From Thermoleophilaceae bacterium (GTDB lineage Bacteria; Actinomycetota; Thermoleophilia; Solirubrobacterales; Thermoleophilaceae), in contig DASUWY010000048.1 of assembly GCA_036378175.1 (NCBI GenBank), positions 1-64,000 on the forward strand: DNA of 64,000 nucleotides, read 5' to 3'. Both the position numbers and the translations under genes were made by a program. Positions 1 through 9,134 of this stretch are shown one piece after another. The first letter of the stretch is position 1, and every line of letters begins with the position of its first letter. The notes under the pieces were generated by a model. It was not told where the DNA came from. It saw nothing but the letters and a program-made list of their open reading frames with translations, and made no database searches.

Positions 1-2793
1 CGAGTGATCCAGGGCGCCGAGTCGGGGGCGTTCCTGCGCCGCATCGAGCAGCTCCTGCACGGCGAGGACGGCTTCTACGACACCATCTTCGACGAGCTCG
101 GCGTGGCGATCCCCGCGGAGGCGCCGACCGTGACCGCCGCGGAACCGGTGCCGGCAGCCGCGGTGCCCGCCGCCGCACCCGCCGTGGCCGCGGACGCCGC
201 GCTCCTCCAGGCGGTGCAGGCGGCCACCTCGCTCGTCAAGGCGCACCGCATGCACGGCCACCTGGCGGCGCGGCTCGACCCGCTCGGCTCCGAGCCGGTG
301 GGCGACCCGGCGCTCGACCCCGCCACGGTCAACCTCACGCCCGAGCTCATGCGCGCGATCCCGGCCTCCGTGCTCCGCGTGGCCGTGCCGGGCGACACCT
401 TCGCCGACGCCCTCCCGCACCTCCAGGAGACCTACTGCGGCACGATCGCCTACGAGATCGAGCACATCTCCGATCACCGCGCGCGCGTGTGGCTGCGCCA
501 GACGATCGAGTCCGGCGCCCACCGCGAGCCCCTCACCGATGAGGAGAAGAAGCAGCTCCTCAAGCGGCTGTCGCAGGTGGAGGCGCTCGAGACCTACCTC
601 CACAAGGCGTTCCTGGGCAAGAAGCAGTTCTCGATCGAGGGCGTGGACGTGCTCGTGCCGATGCTGGATGAGTCGCTCATGCGCGCGGCCGGCGCGGGCG
701 CGCGCGAGGTGGTGCTCGGAATGGCGCACCGTGGCCGGCTGAACGTGCTCGCGCACACCGTCGGCCGCCCGTACCAGACGGTGCTCGTGGAGTTCGAGGG
801 CGAGCAGAATCTCGAGGCCGACACGGCGATGCCCGAGGGCGGAACCGGCGACGTGAAGTACCACCACGGCGCGTCCGGCAACCGGAAGCTTCCGGGCGGC
901 AAGGGCATCACCGTCACGCTCTCGCCGAACCCGAGCCACCTCGAGATCGTGGACCCGGTGATCGAGGGCCGCACGCGCGCGGACCAGACGAGCCGCAAGG
1001 GCCGCGAGCCGATCCACGACCCGACGGTCGTGATGCCGGTGCTGATCCACGGCGACGCCGCCTTCCCGGGCCAGGGCGTGGTGGCGGAGACGCTCAACCT
1101 GCAGGCCCTCGACGGCTACACCACGGGCGGCACCGTCCACATCATCACGGACAACCAGCTCGGCTTCACCACCGACCCGCACGACGCGCGGTCCACCCGC
1201 TACGCCTCGGACCTGGCCAAGGGCTTCGACGTTCCGATCATCCACGTGAACGCAGACGACGTGGAGGCCTGCATCGCCGCCGTGCGCCTGGCCACGCAGT
1301 TCCGAGAGCGCTTCGGCCGCGACGCGGTGATCGACCTGATCGGCTACCGCCGCTTCGGCCACAACGAGACCGACGAGCCGGCCTACACCCAGCCGGTGAT
1401 GTACGAGAAGATCAAGAAGCATCCGCCGGTGCGCAAGCTGTACGCGGACCAGCTGGTGGAGCAGGGCGTGATCACGCAGCAGGAGGCGGAGGCGATGGCA
1501 GCCGAGGCCTACAAGGCGCTGGCGGACGCCCACGCGGACCTCAAGGCTTCGCTCGCCGCTCCCGGGCCCGAGACCGGTGAGCACCAGCTCGACCGCACGC
1601 CGAGCGCGGAGCCCGCCACCGCGGTGCCGGCGGACACGCTCCGCTCGCTCAACGAGCAGCTGCTCAAGACTCCCCAGGGCTTCAGCCTCCATCGCAAACT
1701 GGGGCCGCAGATGGAGAAGCGGCGGAGCGCGCTCGACGAGGGCACGATCGACTGGGCGCAGGCCGAGGAGCTTGCCTTCGCCTCGCTACTCCTGCAGGGG
1801 GTGCCGATCCGGCTCACCGGACAGGACACCGAGCGCGGCACGTTCAGCCAGCGCCACCTCGTGTTCCACGACGCGAAGACGGGCGACCGCCACACGCCGA
1901 TCCAGAGCCTGCCGAACGCCACGGCGCCGTTCGAGCTGCACAACAGCCCGCTCTCCGAGGCCGCCTGCCTCGGCTTCGAGTACGGCTACAGCGCGCAGGC
2001 GCCCGAGGCGCTCGTGCTGTGGGAGGCGCAGTTCGGGGACTTCGTGAACGGCGGCCAGGTGGTGATCGACCAGTTCCTCGTGTCGGGAATGGCGAAGTGG
2101 GGTCAGAGCACGCGCCTCACGCTCCTCCTGCCGCACGGCTACGAGGGCTCGGGACCCGAGCACTCGAGCGGGCGCATCGAGCGCTTCCTCCAGCTCGCCG
2201 CCGAGGGCAACATCCGCGTGGCCAACTGCACCACGCCGGCCCAGTACTTCCACCTGCTGCGCCGCCAGGCGCTCGTGCAAAAGCAGCGGCCGCTCGTGGT
2301 GATGACGCCGAAGAGCCTGCTGCGGCTGCCCGCCGCCGCTTCGAAGCTCGAGGACCTGGCCGAGGGCAGCCAGTTCCATCCGGTGCTCGACGATCCCACA
2401 CTCCCCGGGCCGCGCGAGAAGGTCACGCGTCTCGTGCTGTGCACCGGCAAGATCTACTACGACATCGTCGCCGCGGAGGAGCGGGCGTCGACGGACAACG
2501 TGGCGGTGGGGCGCGTGGAGCTGCTCTATCCCTTCGCCTCTAGCGAGCTGCGGGAGCTGATGGACAGCTATCCGTCGCTGGAGGAGGTCGTGTGGGTGCA
2601 GGAGGAGCCGAAGAACATGGGCGCCCGCGCCTTCATGAAGCTGCGGATGCTCGACGAGCTGCTCGGTGAGAACCTGCGCTACCAGTACGTCGGCCGCGAG
2701 TTCCGCGCCAGCCCGGGCGAGGGCTACCCCGCGGCGCACCGCGCCGAGCAGATGCGCATCGTGCGTGCCGCGCTCGGCGTCAGCGCCGAGTAG
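1..2793 (+). CDS. kgd: Multifunctional 2-oxoglutarate decarboxylase / dehydrogenase E1 (Kgd/SucA), 5' partial
   Basis: Thiamine-diphosphate enzyme of the TCA cycle that decarboxylates 2-oxoglutarate. The reading frame is open to base 1, so the gene begins upstream. The first visible residues (R, then VIQGAESG) match the junction where, in mycobacterial Kgd, the E2-like acyltransferase domain (ending DHR) meets the E1 part, so the missing part is probably that fused domain. Visible blocks include MAHRGRLNVLAH (about residue 242), GDVKYHHGASG, NPSHLEIVDPV, the ThDP/Mg region GDAAFPGQGVVAETLN (about 351), DNQLGFTT, FGHNETDEPA, and C-terminal LLPHGYEGSGPEHSS and WVQEEPKNMGA. About 930 residues are seen. 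The GTG at base 4 is not the true start. Family assignment is near certain; the fused N-terminus is inferred. Confidence 0.96.
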   Translation, partial: RVIQGAESGAFLRRIEQLLHGEDGFYDTIFDELGVAIPAEAPTVTAAEPVPAAAVPAAAPAVAADAALLQAVQAATSLVKAHRMHGHLAARLDPLGSEPVGDPALDPATVNLTPELMRAIPASVLRVAVPGDTFADALPHLQETYCGTIAYEIEHISDHRARVWLRQTIESGAHREPLTDEEKKQLLKRLSQVEALETYLHKAFLGKKQFSIEGVDVLVPMLDESLMRAAGAGAREVVLGMAHRGRLNVLAHTVGRPYQTVLVEFEGEQNLEADTAMPEGGTGDVKYHHGASGNRKLPGGKGITVTLSPNPSHLEIVDPVIEGRTRADQTSRKGREPIHDPTVVMPVLIHGDAAFPGQGVVAETLNLQALDGYTTGGTVHIITDNQLGFTTDPHDARSTRYASDLAKGFDVPIIHVNADDVEACIAAVRLATQFRERFGRDAVIDLIGYRRFGHNETDEPAYTQPVMYEKIKKHPPVRKLYADQLVEQGVITQQEAEAMAAEAYKALADAHADLKASLAAPGPETGEHQLDRTPSAEPATAVPADTLRSLNEQLLKTPQGFSLHRKLGPQMEKRRSALDEGTIDWAQAEELAFASLLLQGVPIRLTGQDTERGTFSQRHLVFHDAKTGDRHTPIQSLPNATAPFELHNSPLSEAACLGFEYGYSAQAPEALVLWEAQFGDFVNGGQVVIDQFLVSGMAKWGQSTRLTLLLPHGYEGSGPEHSSGRIERFLQLAAEGNIRVANCTTPAQYFHLLRRQALVQKQRPLVVMTPKSLLRLPAAASKLEDLAEGSQFHPVLDDPTLPGPREKVTRLVLCTGKIYYDIVAAEERASTDNVAVGRVELLYPFASSELRELMDSYPSLEEVVWVQEEPKNMGARAFMKLRMLDELLGENLRYQYVGREFRASPGEGYPAAHRAEQMRIVRAALGVSAE

Positions 2794-2802
2794 CTCGCTC
2801 CG

Positions 2803-3600
2803 TCAGCGCTTTGAGCGCTGGCGTTCTGCCAGTTGCTCCGCCACGTCGGCTGAGCCGAGCCTTCTGCCGCTCGCCGCGACCGCGTCAGGGGCGATCGCCG
2901 CCAGCCAGCCGCTCACTCGCATGGCGAACGGGGCAACGTCGATGTCGCCGCGGTTGCGCTCGATCGCACGCACCACCGCGCCGGCCACCTGGCGCGGCGA
3001 GCGCGTGCGCACGTACGCCGGCAGCTTGATTCCCGTGTCCGCGAATAGTCCGGCCTCGCTCACGAACCCGGGCGACACCACCGACACGCCCACCCCGCTT
3101 CCATGTAGCTCGTCGCGCAGGGCCACCGCGAAGCCTCGCAGTCCGAACTTCGTGGCGGAGTAGACCGAGCCGCCGCCCGCGGCGATCTTGCCGGACATCG
3201 ACGAGATGAACACGAGGTGGCCCGCTCCGCGTTCGACCATCTTCGGCACGAGCTCGCGCGCGAGCTGCATGGGGGCGCGCAGGTTCACGTCGATGGTGCG
3301 GTCGATCTCCTCGGGGCTCAAGTCGTCGAGCCTCCCGCTCCCGGGGAGCGCGGCGTTTGCCACCAGGATGTCCACGTCGCTCGCGGCGCCGGCCAGCTGC
3401 CGCACACCTTCGCCACTCGACAGATCCGCGGGCACCACCTCCACCCGCTCGCCGAGGCCCGCGGCCAGGCTCTCCAGCACATCCGCCCTGCGCCCGCTCA
3501 GCAGCAGCGTGGCGCCGCGCTCGTGAAGCGCGCGCGCGATCGCGTCGCCGATCCCTCCAGACGCCCCCGTGAGGAGCGCTCGCCTCCCTCCGATCTCCAC
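2803..3600 (-). CDS. Short-chain dehydrogenase/reductase
   Basis: NAD(P)-dependent oxidoreductase of the classical SDR family, 265 aa, substrate unknown. The start is a GTG at 3600 (VEIGGRRALLTGASGG), because the frame further upstream overlaps the diguanylate cyclase and is not SDR-like. Visible motifs are the Rossmann TGASGGIG near residue 10, NAA (ILVANAALPG), the catalytic Ser in FISSMSGK, and YSATK supplying the catalytic Tyr and Lys. The C-terminal part is hydrophobic and basic, as in membrane-associated SDRs. It is convergent with kgd with a 9-bp gap and lies just downstream of the GGDEF gene on the same strand. Confidence 0.9.
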   Translation of the reverse strand: MEIGGRRALLTGASGGIGDAIARALHERGATLLLSGRRADVLESLAAGLGERVEVVPADLSSGEGVRQLAGAASDVDILVANAALPGSGRLDDLSPEEIDRTIDVNLRAPMQLARELVPKMVERGAGHLVFISSMSGKIAAGGGSVYSATKFGLRGFAVALRDELHGSGVGVSVVSPGFVSEAGLFADTGIKLPAYVRTRSPRQVAGAVVRAIERNRGDIDVAPFAMRVSGWLAAIAPDAVAASGRRLGSADVAEQLAERQRSKR

Positions 3601-3616
3601 GCGGCGGATCGTATTG

Positions 3617-4654
3617 CTAGGACGCCTGCGCCGCGCGGCTCTCGTGCTTGCTCTGCCAGAGCGCGGCGTCGGCGTGCGCCAGCAGCGCGTCGGGGGTGGT
3701 GCCGTTGTCCGGGAACACCGCCCACCCGATCGACGTCGTGAGTGGCGCCTCCCCCACGCGCACCTTTCGCAGCGAACGCTGCAGGCGTCGCGACAGCGCG
3801 AGCGCGTCCACCGGACCCGACTCCGGGGCCAGCACGGAGAACTCGTCGCCGCCCTGCCGCGCGACCGTGTCCTGGCCGCGCACCGTCTCCACCAGCATCT
3901 GCCCCACGTCACGCAGCAGCCGGTCGCCCTCGAGGTGCCCGTGAGTCTCGTTGATCTGCTTGAAGCGGTTGAGGTCGAGTAGGGCCAGGACGAAGCGGCG
4001 GTTGTGGCGGCCGTGCCGCGCGATCTCGTAGTCGAGCCGCTCGAACAGCGTGCGGTAGTTGCCCACGCCGGTGAGCGGATCGCGCTCGGCCGCCATCCGC
4101 ATGGCCTCCTGGCCAAGTTCCAGTCGTTCCCGCAGGAACGCCACCACCGCCGCCGCCACCACCAGAGTGGGGAGCGCGACGAGCGTGCGCACCAGGTTGT
4201 CGCGGGCGCTCCCCGGCTCGTAGACGATGGGCGCCGCGAGAGCCACGGATGCGAAGGCCACGTGCGCGCTCACGGAAGAGCGCTCGCAGAAAGCGAGCGC
4301 TGCGAACACGACCACGAACACGTAGAACCAGGAAACCACGTTGCCGTGCGGCCCCAGCGCCCACACGGACAACGCCACCTCGAGCGTGCCGATGGCCGGC
4401 ACGAGATGGAACCACGAGGCACGCATCCGATCCCACGGGACCATGAAGCAGGCGATGCCGGAGACGAAGGCGAGGAACGGCAGCAGGTTGGCCGCCGCGG
4501 GAGGCGTGGGGTTCTGCATGAGCCGATAGGCCGGCACCGTCGCCAGCCCCCCAGCCGAGAAGAGGATCCCGGCGATGCGGCCGATCGCGCGGCGCCCGGC
4601 GGCGTCGTTCTCCCAGAAGGCAGGCTGAGTTGTATCGAGCAGAGCGCGCGACAT
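3617..4654 (-). CDS. Membrane GGDEF diguanylate cyclase
   Basis: Predicted c-di-GMP synthase of 345 aa. Residues 1-190 hold about six hydrophobic membrane segments (a sensory or anchoring module). A C-terminal GGDEF domain starts at DPLTGVGNYRTLFE. The active-site signature is intact (GGDEF, about residues 266-270). An RxxD product-inhibition site (RGQD) lies five residues before it, so feedback inhibition by c-di-GMP is expected. The metal-binding block reads LLDLNRFKQINETHG, with Asn where many family members have Asp at the second position. No EAL domain is present. The input signal is unknown. It is followed by the SDR gene 16 bp downstream. Confidence 0.92.
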   Translation of the reverse strand: MSRALLDTTQPAFWENDAAGRRAIGRIAGILFSAGGLATVPAYRLMQNPTPPAAANLLPFLAFVSGIACFMVPWDRMRASWFHLVPAIGTLEVALSVWALGPHGNVVSWFYVFVVVFAALAFCERSSVSAHVAFASVALAAPIVYEPGSARDNLVRTLVALPTLVVAAAVVAFLRERLELGQEAMRMAAERDPLTGVGNYRTLFERLDYEIARHGRHNRRFVLALLDLNRFKQINETHGHLEGDRLLRDVGQMLVETVRGQDTVARQGGDEFSVLAPESGPVDALALSRRLQRSLRKVRVGEAPLTTSIGWAVFPDNGTTPDALLAHADAALWQSKHESRAAQAS

Positions 4655-4718
4655 CGAGTGGACCGGATAACCCCGATGAGGTATCGGCCCACACGGCGCG
4701 CGCCTTGAGGAACGGGCG

Positions 4719-5147
4719 CTAGTCCGACAGCCCCGCCGCCGCCAGGGCCTCGCGGCGGTCGAGGTGAAACTCCACGCGCGTGATTTTGCCGCCGGCGATG
4801 ATCACCACGGCGGCGGCCGGCTGCTCGAGCTGCACGCCGTCGTGGCGCGTCTCTCCGCGCAGCACGGCGTACGCGAGCACCCGCTCGCCCGCATCCACAA
4901 GCTCCTCCACCTCCACTTCGTAGCTCTTCCACGGGATCAGCCAGTCGCGCCACCCCTCGAGCAGGCCCTGGAAGCCGTGGAACTCCGTGGGCGGTCCGGA
5001 GGGTGTGATGAAGGCCACCACCACGTCGGGCGCGAACAGCTCGGGGTTCACCGCCTCCTGAAAGCGCTCGTCACGCACGAGTTGCACGAGGTCGAGGCCT
5101 TCTGGGAACAGGCCCCTGCGCACGAGCCGGACATTCTCCCGCGACAT
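4719..5147 (-). CDS. SnoaL-like / nuclear transport factor 2 fold protein
   Basis: Small protein of 142 aa with the SnoaL/NTF2-like pattern: an N-terminal helix (SRENVRLVRRGLFPEG), a central Trp-rich segment (GLLEGWRDWLIPWKSYEVEVEE) and alternating beta strands ending in KITRVEFHLDRREAL. The ATG at 5147 (MSRENV) is chosen because longer frames read into the divergent fadD gene. Such proteins are ketosteroid-isomerase-like folds that may be isomerases, hydrolases or simple ligand binders, and no catalytic residues decide between these. The promoter is shared with the divergent acyl-CoA synthetase (41-bp gap). Confidence 0.75.
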   Translation of the reverse strand: MSRENVRLVRRGLFPEGLDLVQLVRDERFQEAVNPELFAPDVVVAFITPSGPPTEFHGFQGLLEGWRDWLIPWKSYEVEVEELVDAGERVLAYAVLRGETRHDGVQLEQPAAAVVIIAGGKITRVEFHLDRREALAAAGLSD

Positions 5148-5188
5148 GCGCCCAGTATCGCGGGCAGGGCGGCCGGTAGGTTGCGCGT

Positions 5189-6949
5189 ATGGAATCGACT
5201 CTGAAGCTCGCTTCGTCCCAGGACGAAGCGATCCGCGCGGCGCAGGCGCCGACCTTCGCCCACGCCTTCCAGGCCACGGTCGAGCGCTTCGCCGATGACC
5301 TCGCACTGCGCACGCCCGACGACTCGGTGCAGATCATGTTCGGCGAGTACGCCGCGAGGGTGCGCCGGCTCGCGGCCGGGCTCGCGGGCCTCGGCGTGCG
5401 GCGCGGCCACACGATTGCGCTGCTGCTCGTGAACCGGCCGGAGTTCTTCATCTGCGACACCGCCGCGCTCCATCTCGGAGCCACGCCCTTCTCCGTCTAT
5501 GCCACGAGCTCGCCCGAGCAGGTCGCCTACCTGTTCGCCAATGCGGGCAACGACGTCGTCATCACCGAGCGCGCGTTCGAGCGGCAGATCGAGCGGGCGC
5601 TCGAGATCGGTGGCTCCTCGGCGCCCAGCCAGGTGATCCACATCGATGAGCTGGACCGGCTCGAGGCTTCGGCCGACCCGGCGTTCGACTTCGATGCGTC
5701 CTGGCGCGCAATCGCGCCGGATGACCTGCTCACGCTCATCTACACGTCGGGCACCACGGGGCCGCCGAAGGGCGTGGAGCTCACGCACGACAACCTGCTC
5801 GCCCAGTGGCGTGGGCTCGCGCAGGTCATTCCGGTGCGGATGGGCGGGCGAACCACCTCGTACCTGCCCACGGCCCACATCGCCGACCGCGCTCTGTCCC
5901 ACTACGGGCAGATGTTGTTCGGCCTTCAGGTCACATGCGTTCCGGACCCGCGCGAGGTGATCGCGGCGCTGCCGGGCACGCGTCCCACCTCATGGGGAGC
6001 GGTGCCGCGTGTGGCGGAGAAGATGAAGGCGGGACTCGAGGCGCTGATCGCCGCCGACCCCGACGAGGAGCGGCGCACAGCGGTTCAGGGAGCGATCGCG
6101 GTGGGAATCGAGCGCGTGCGCCACGAGGTGGACGGAACGCCCATGCCGGCGGAACTGGCTGAACGGCACGCCCTTGCCGAGGAGAGGGTGCTGCGCCCGA
6201 TGCGCGAGCGGCTGGGTCTCGACCAGGCGGAGTCGGTGGTGTTCGGCGCAGCGCCGATCCCGCTCGATGTGCACGTTTGGATGCGCGCCATCGGGCTTCC
6301 CACCGCCGAGGTGTACGGGATGTCGGAGTGCGCGTGTGTCGTGACCACGTACCACCCCAGCGAGGCGCGGCTCGACACCGTGGGTCGCGTGCTGCCCGGC
6401 ATGGAGCTGAAGATCGCCGAGGACGGCGAGGTGTTGCTGCGCGGCCCGCAGGTCATGCGCGGCTACCGGGGCGACCCCGAGCGGACCGCCGAGGCGATCG
6501 ACGCGGAGGGCTGGCTTCATTCCGGCGACGTGGGCGCGCTGGACGACGACGGCTGCCTGCGCATCGTGGACCGCAAGAAGGAGCTGATCATCAATGCGGC
6601 CGGCAAGAACATGTCGCCGGCTCTGATCGAAGGTCACCTCAAGACGGCGAGCCCGCTCATCGGCCAGGCCATGGTGGTGGGCGACCGCCGCCCCTACAAC
6701 GTGGCGCTTCTCGTCCTCGAGCCCGAGTCAGGCGCGGACCCGAACGACCCAGCGGTGCAGGAGGCGGTGGGCGCCGCGGTGGAGGCCGCGAACGCGAAGC
6801 TCTCGCGCGTGGAGCAGGTGAAGCGCTGGACCCTCCTCGCGGAGGAGTGGCTGCCGGGCGGTGACGAGCTCACCCCCACGATGAAGCTCAAGCGGCGCCC
6901 GATCGCCGAGAAGTACGCGGGGGAGATAGACGCGCTGTACGCGGATTAG
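5189..6949 (+). CDS. AMP-dependent long-chain acyl-CoA synthetase
   Basis: Adenylate-forming enzyme (ANL superfamily, FadD type), 586 aa, activating a fatty acid to acyl-CoA via acyl-AMP. The P-loop motif YTSGTTGPPKG lies near residue 185. Other core motifs are YGMSECACV (about 375), GWLHSGDVGALDDDG (about 440) and DRKKELIINAAGKNMSP, typical of eukaryotic-like long-chain ligases. The C-terminal Lys region is MKLKRRPIAEKY. Chain-length preference cannot be read. It starts with ATG at 5189, divergent from the SnoaL-like gene, and its stop overlaps the convergent MarR gene by 4 bp. Confidence 0.93.
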   Translation: MESTLKLASSQDEAIRAAQAPTFAHAFQATVERFADDLALRTPDDSVQIMFGEYAARVRRLAAGLAGLGVRRGHTIALLLVNRPEFFICDTAALHLGATPFSVYATSSPEQVAYLFANAGNDVVITERAFERQIERALEIGGSSAPSQVIHIDELDRLEASADPAFDFDASWRAIAPDDLLTLIYTSGTTGPPKGVELTHDNLLAQWRGLAQVIPVRMGGRTTSYLPTAHIADRALSHYGQMLFGLQVTCVPDPREVIAALPGTRPTSWGAVPRVAEKMKAGLEALIAADPDEERRTAVQGAIAVGIERVRHEVDGTPMPAELAERHALAEERVLRPMRERLGLDQAESVVFGAAPIPLDVHVWMRAIGLPTAEVYGMSECACVVTTYHPSEARLDTVGRVLPGMELKIAEDGEVLLRGPQVMRGYRGDPERTAEAIDAEGWLHSGDVGALDDDGCLRIVDRKKELIINAAGKNMSPALIEGHLKTASPLIGQAMVVGDRRPYNVALLVLEPESGADPNDPAVQEAVGAAVEAANAKLSRVEQVKRWTLLAEEWLPGGDELTPTMKLKRRPIAEKYAGEIDALYAD

Positions 6950-7374
6950 CTGTCCGCCAGCCGGCGGAGCACCTCGACCGCGTCGCGGAGCACCGCCTGC
7001 TCCTCCGGCGACAGGTCGTCCGCGATCGCGCGCGCGAGCCATCCGTCGCGCTGGCGCCGGTCCGCCTGCAGGGCGTCGTTCCCCTGCGTGGTGAGCGAGA
7101 CGAGCGCGCGGCGGCGGTCGCCCGGATCGGGGGTGCGCTCCACCAGCCCGTCTGACTCGAGGTCGCTCACCGTCTGAGCCATCGACTGCGGGCGCACACG
7201 TTCGGCGGCCGCCAGATCGCTCACGCTCTGCGGTCCCTCGCGGTCCAGGCGCCCGAGCACGGCCCCCTGCGACAGCGGGAAGCGGTGCTCCGCGCGCAGG
7301 CGGCGAATCAGGTGGCCGAGCACCACCCGGAGCTCGCTGGCCGTGCGTGCGGGATCCGTCTTTATCTTCGCCAT
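6946..7374 (-). CDS. MarR-family transcriptional regulator
   Basis: Winged-helix repressor of 142 aa. Seen are the N-terminal dimerisation helix (ELRVVLGHLIRRLRAE), the recognition HTH (LDREGPQSVSDLAAAERVRPQSMAQTVSDLESDGLVERTPD), the wing (DPGDRRRALVSLTTQGNDAL) and C-terminal helices. It is divergent from the MFS transporter gene, with only 44 bp between the two starts. That gap contains a perfect 6-bp inverted repeat, so it most likely represses the transporter and itself and is released by a small phenolic or drug ligand. The ligand is not known. Confidence 0.93.
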   Translation of the reverse strand: MAKIKTDPARTASELRVVLGHLIRRLRAEHRFPLSQGAVLGRLDREGPQSVSDLAAAERVRPQSMAQTVSDLESDGLVERTPDPGDRRRALVSLTTQGNDALQADRRQRDGWLARAIADDLSPEEQAVLRDAVEVLRRLADS

Positions 7375-7383
7375 CAGTCAGTG

Positions 7384-7397
7384 AAACTGCACAGTTT
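7384..7397. promoter_or_regulatory. Candidate MarR operator (AAACTG-CA-CAGTTT)
   Basis: Perfect 6-bp inverted repeat with a 2-bp centre, in the 44-bp gap between the divergent marR (start 7374) and MFS (start 7419) genes. A possible -10 (TATCAT, 7405-7410) lies just behind it on the plus strand, with a weak -35 (GTGAAA, 7381-7386). If that promoter is right, the transcript would begin at or within a few bases of the GTG, giving a leaderless mRNA whose promoter is covered by the operator. Operator function is inferred from position and symmetry. Confidence 0.6.
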
Positions 7398-7418
7398 GCC
7401 TGTGTATCATCGTACGGC

Positions 7419-9134
7419 GTGCGAGACGACAACTACAAGTGGATCGCACTGTCTAACACCACGCTCGGCGTGCTGCTCGCCACGCTGGACGTGTCGATCA
7501 CGCTGATCGCGATGCCGGACATCTTCCGCGGCATCCACCTCGATCCGCTCGTCCCCTCCAACAGCTTCTACCTCCTCTGGATGATCCTCGGCTACATGGT
7601 CGTGGCGAGCGTCCTGATCGTGAGCCTCGGCCGGCTCGGCGACATGTACGGCCGGGTGCGGATCTACAACCTCGGCTTCCTGATCTACACGGTCGCGTCG
7701 CTGCTGCTCACGATCGACTGGCTCACCGGCCGCGCGGGCGCCGACTACCTGATCGTCTTCCGGATCGTGCAGGGCATCGGCGGCGCCTGTCTGCTCGCCA
7801 ACTCGGCCGCGATCCTCACCGATGCATTCCCGGTGAACCAGCGCGGCATGGCGCTCGGCATCAACAACATCGTCGGCGTGAGCGGGATGTTCATCGGCCT
7901 CGTGCTGGGCGGGCTGCTCGCCCCGGTTGACTGGCGGCTCGTGTTCCTGATCTCCGTGCCGGTGGGGATCTTCGGCACGGTGTGGGCCTACCTCAAGCTC
8001 GAGGAGCGAAGCGAGCCGCGGCGCCGTCCAATCGACTGGTGGGGCAACCTCACCTTCGCGGTCGGCCTTATCTGCATCATGGTGGCGGTCACGCACGGGA
8101 TCCGGCCGTACGGCTCCCACGCCACCGGCTGGGGCAGCCCGACCGTGATCGCGCTCCTCGCGAGCGGGGTGGCCTGCCTGGCGGTGTTCGCTCTCGTGGA
8201 GAGGCGTGTGGCGGATCCGATGTTCCGCCTCGAGCTGTTCCGCATCCGGGCGTTCACGTTCGGCACGCTCTCCACCTTCCTGTCAGCCGTTGCACGCGGC
8301 GGCCTCATGTTCATGCTGATCATCTGGCTGCAGGGACTGTGGCTGCCGCAGCACGGTTACGACTTCACGAGCACGCCGCTGTGGGCCGGCATCTACATGC
8401 TGCCGCTGACGATCGGAATGCTCGTGGCCGGACCGACGTCCGGCTACCTCTCCGACCGCTTCGGTGCGCGCCCGTTCGCGACCGGCGGGATGCTGGGCAC
8501 GGCCGTGAGCTTCACGCTGCTCCTGCTCCTGCCCGTGAACTTCCCGTATCCGCTGTTCGCGCTCGTCCTGTTCATGACGGGTGCGTCCATGGGCCTGTTT
8601 GCGTCGCCCAATCGCGCCGCCGTGATGAACAGCCTCCCGCGCGGGGACCGCGGCGCGGGCGGCGCCATGAACCAGACCTTCCAGAACTCCGCGCAGGTGA
8701 TGTCGATCGGGATCTTCTTCACGCTGATGATCCTCGGCCTGGCCGCCACGCTGCCGAGCGCGATGAGCGCGGGCCTCGAGTCGCACGGTGTGCCGGCGGC
8801 CACCGCGCATCACGTCGCCGGGCTTCCCCCGGTGTCGATCCTGTTCGCCGCATTCCTCGGCTACAACCCGATCCAGCACCTGCTCGGCCCGCACGCCCTC
8901 GCCGCGCTCTCGCCGGCGAACCGGGCCACGATCACCGGCCACTCGTTCTTCCCCCATCTCATCTCCGCGCCCTTCCGCACCGGGCTTCACGAGGCGTTCG
9001 CGTTTGCCATCGGCGCCTGCCTGGTGGCCGCACTTGCGTCGCTCATGCGCGGAGGGCGGTACGAGTACGACGACGCAGCGGCGCCGTCGCGCGTGCTGCG
9101 CAGCCCACGACCCGAGGAGCAGCATGCAAGTTGA
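7419..9134 (+). CDS. MFS multidrug transporter, DHA2 (14-TM) type
   Basis: Proton-driven exporter of 571 aa with about 14 hydrophobic segments. Visible are the TM1 motif NTTLGVLLATLDVSITLIAMP (motif D1 of drug:H+ antiporters), motif A (LGRLGDMYGRVRIYNLGF) after TM2, and motif C-like ANSAAILTDAFP and VGVSGMFIGLVLGGLL. The GTG at 7419 (VRDDNYKW) is taken as start because upstream codons run through the operator and the MarR start. It sits beside a divergent MarR regulator. The MBL-fold gene overlaps its 3' end by 11 bp, suggesting translational coupling. The substrate is unknown. Confidence 0.92.
   Translation: MRDDNYKWIALSNTTLGVLLATLDVSITLIAMPDIFRGIHLDPLVPSNSFYLLWMILGYMVVASVLIVSLGRLGDMYGRVRIYNLGFLIYTVASLLLTIDWLTGRAGADYLIVFRIVQGIGGACLLANSAAILTDAFPVNQRGMALGINNIVGVSGMFIGLVLGGLLAPVDWRLVFLISVPVGIFGTVWAYLKLEERSEPRRRPIDWWGNLTFAVGLICIMVAVTHGIRPYGSHATGWGSPTVIALLASGVACLAVFALVERRVADPMFRLELFRIRAFTFGTLSTFLSAVARGGLMFMLIIWLQGLWLPQHGYDFTSTPLWAGIYMLPLTIGMLVAGPTSGYLSDRFGARPFATGGMLGTAVSFTLLLLLPVNFPYPLFALVLFMTGASMGLFASPNRAAVMNSLPRGDRGAGGAMNQTFQNSAQVMSIGIFFTLMILGLAATLPSAMSAGLESHGVPAATAHHVAGLPPVSILFAAFLGYNPIQHLLGPHALAALSPANRATITGHSFFPHLISAPFRTGLHEAFAFAIGACLVAALASLMRGGRYEYDDAAAPSRVLRSPRPEEQHAS

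Noticed and set aside
1786-2739. 317-codon minus-strand open frame inside kgd
   Set aside because: Typical GC-rich antisense shadow: composition is Arg/His/Ala-rich with no motifs, and the plus strand is a clear kgd.
2803-4116. 437-codon frame suggesting an N-terminally extended SDR
   Set aside because: The first 172 codons overlap the GGDEF gene in another frame and are Arg/Ser-rich; the SDR begins at the GTG at 3600.
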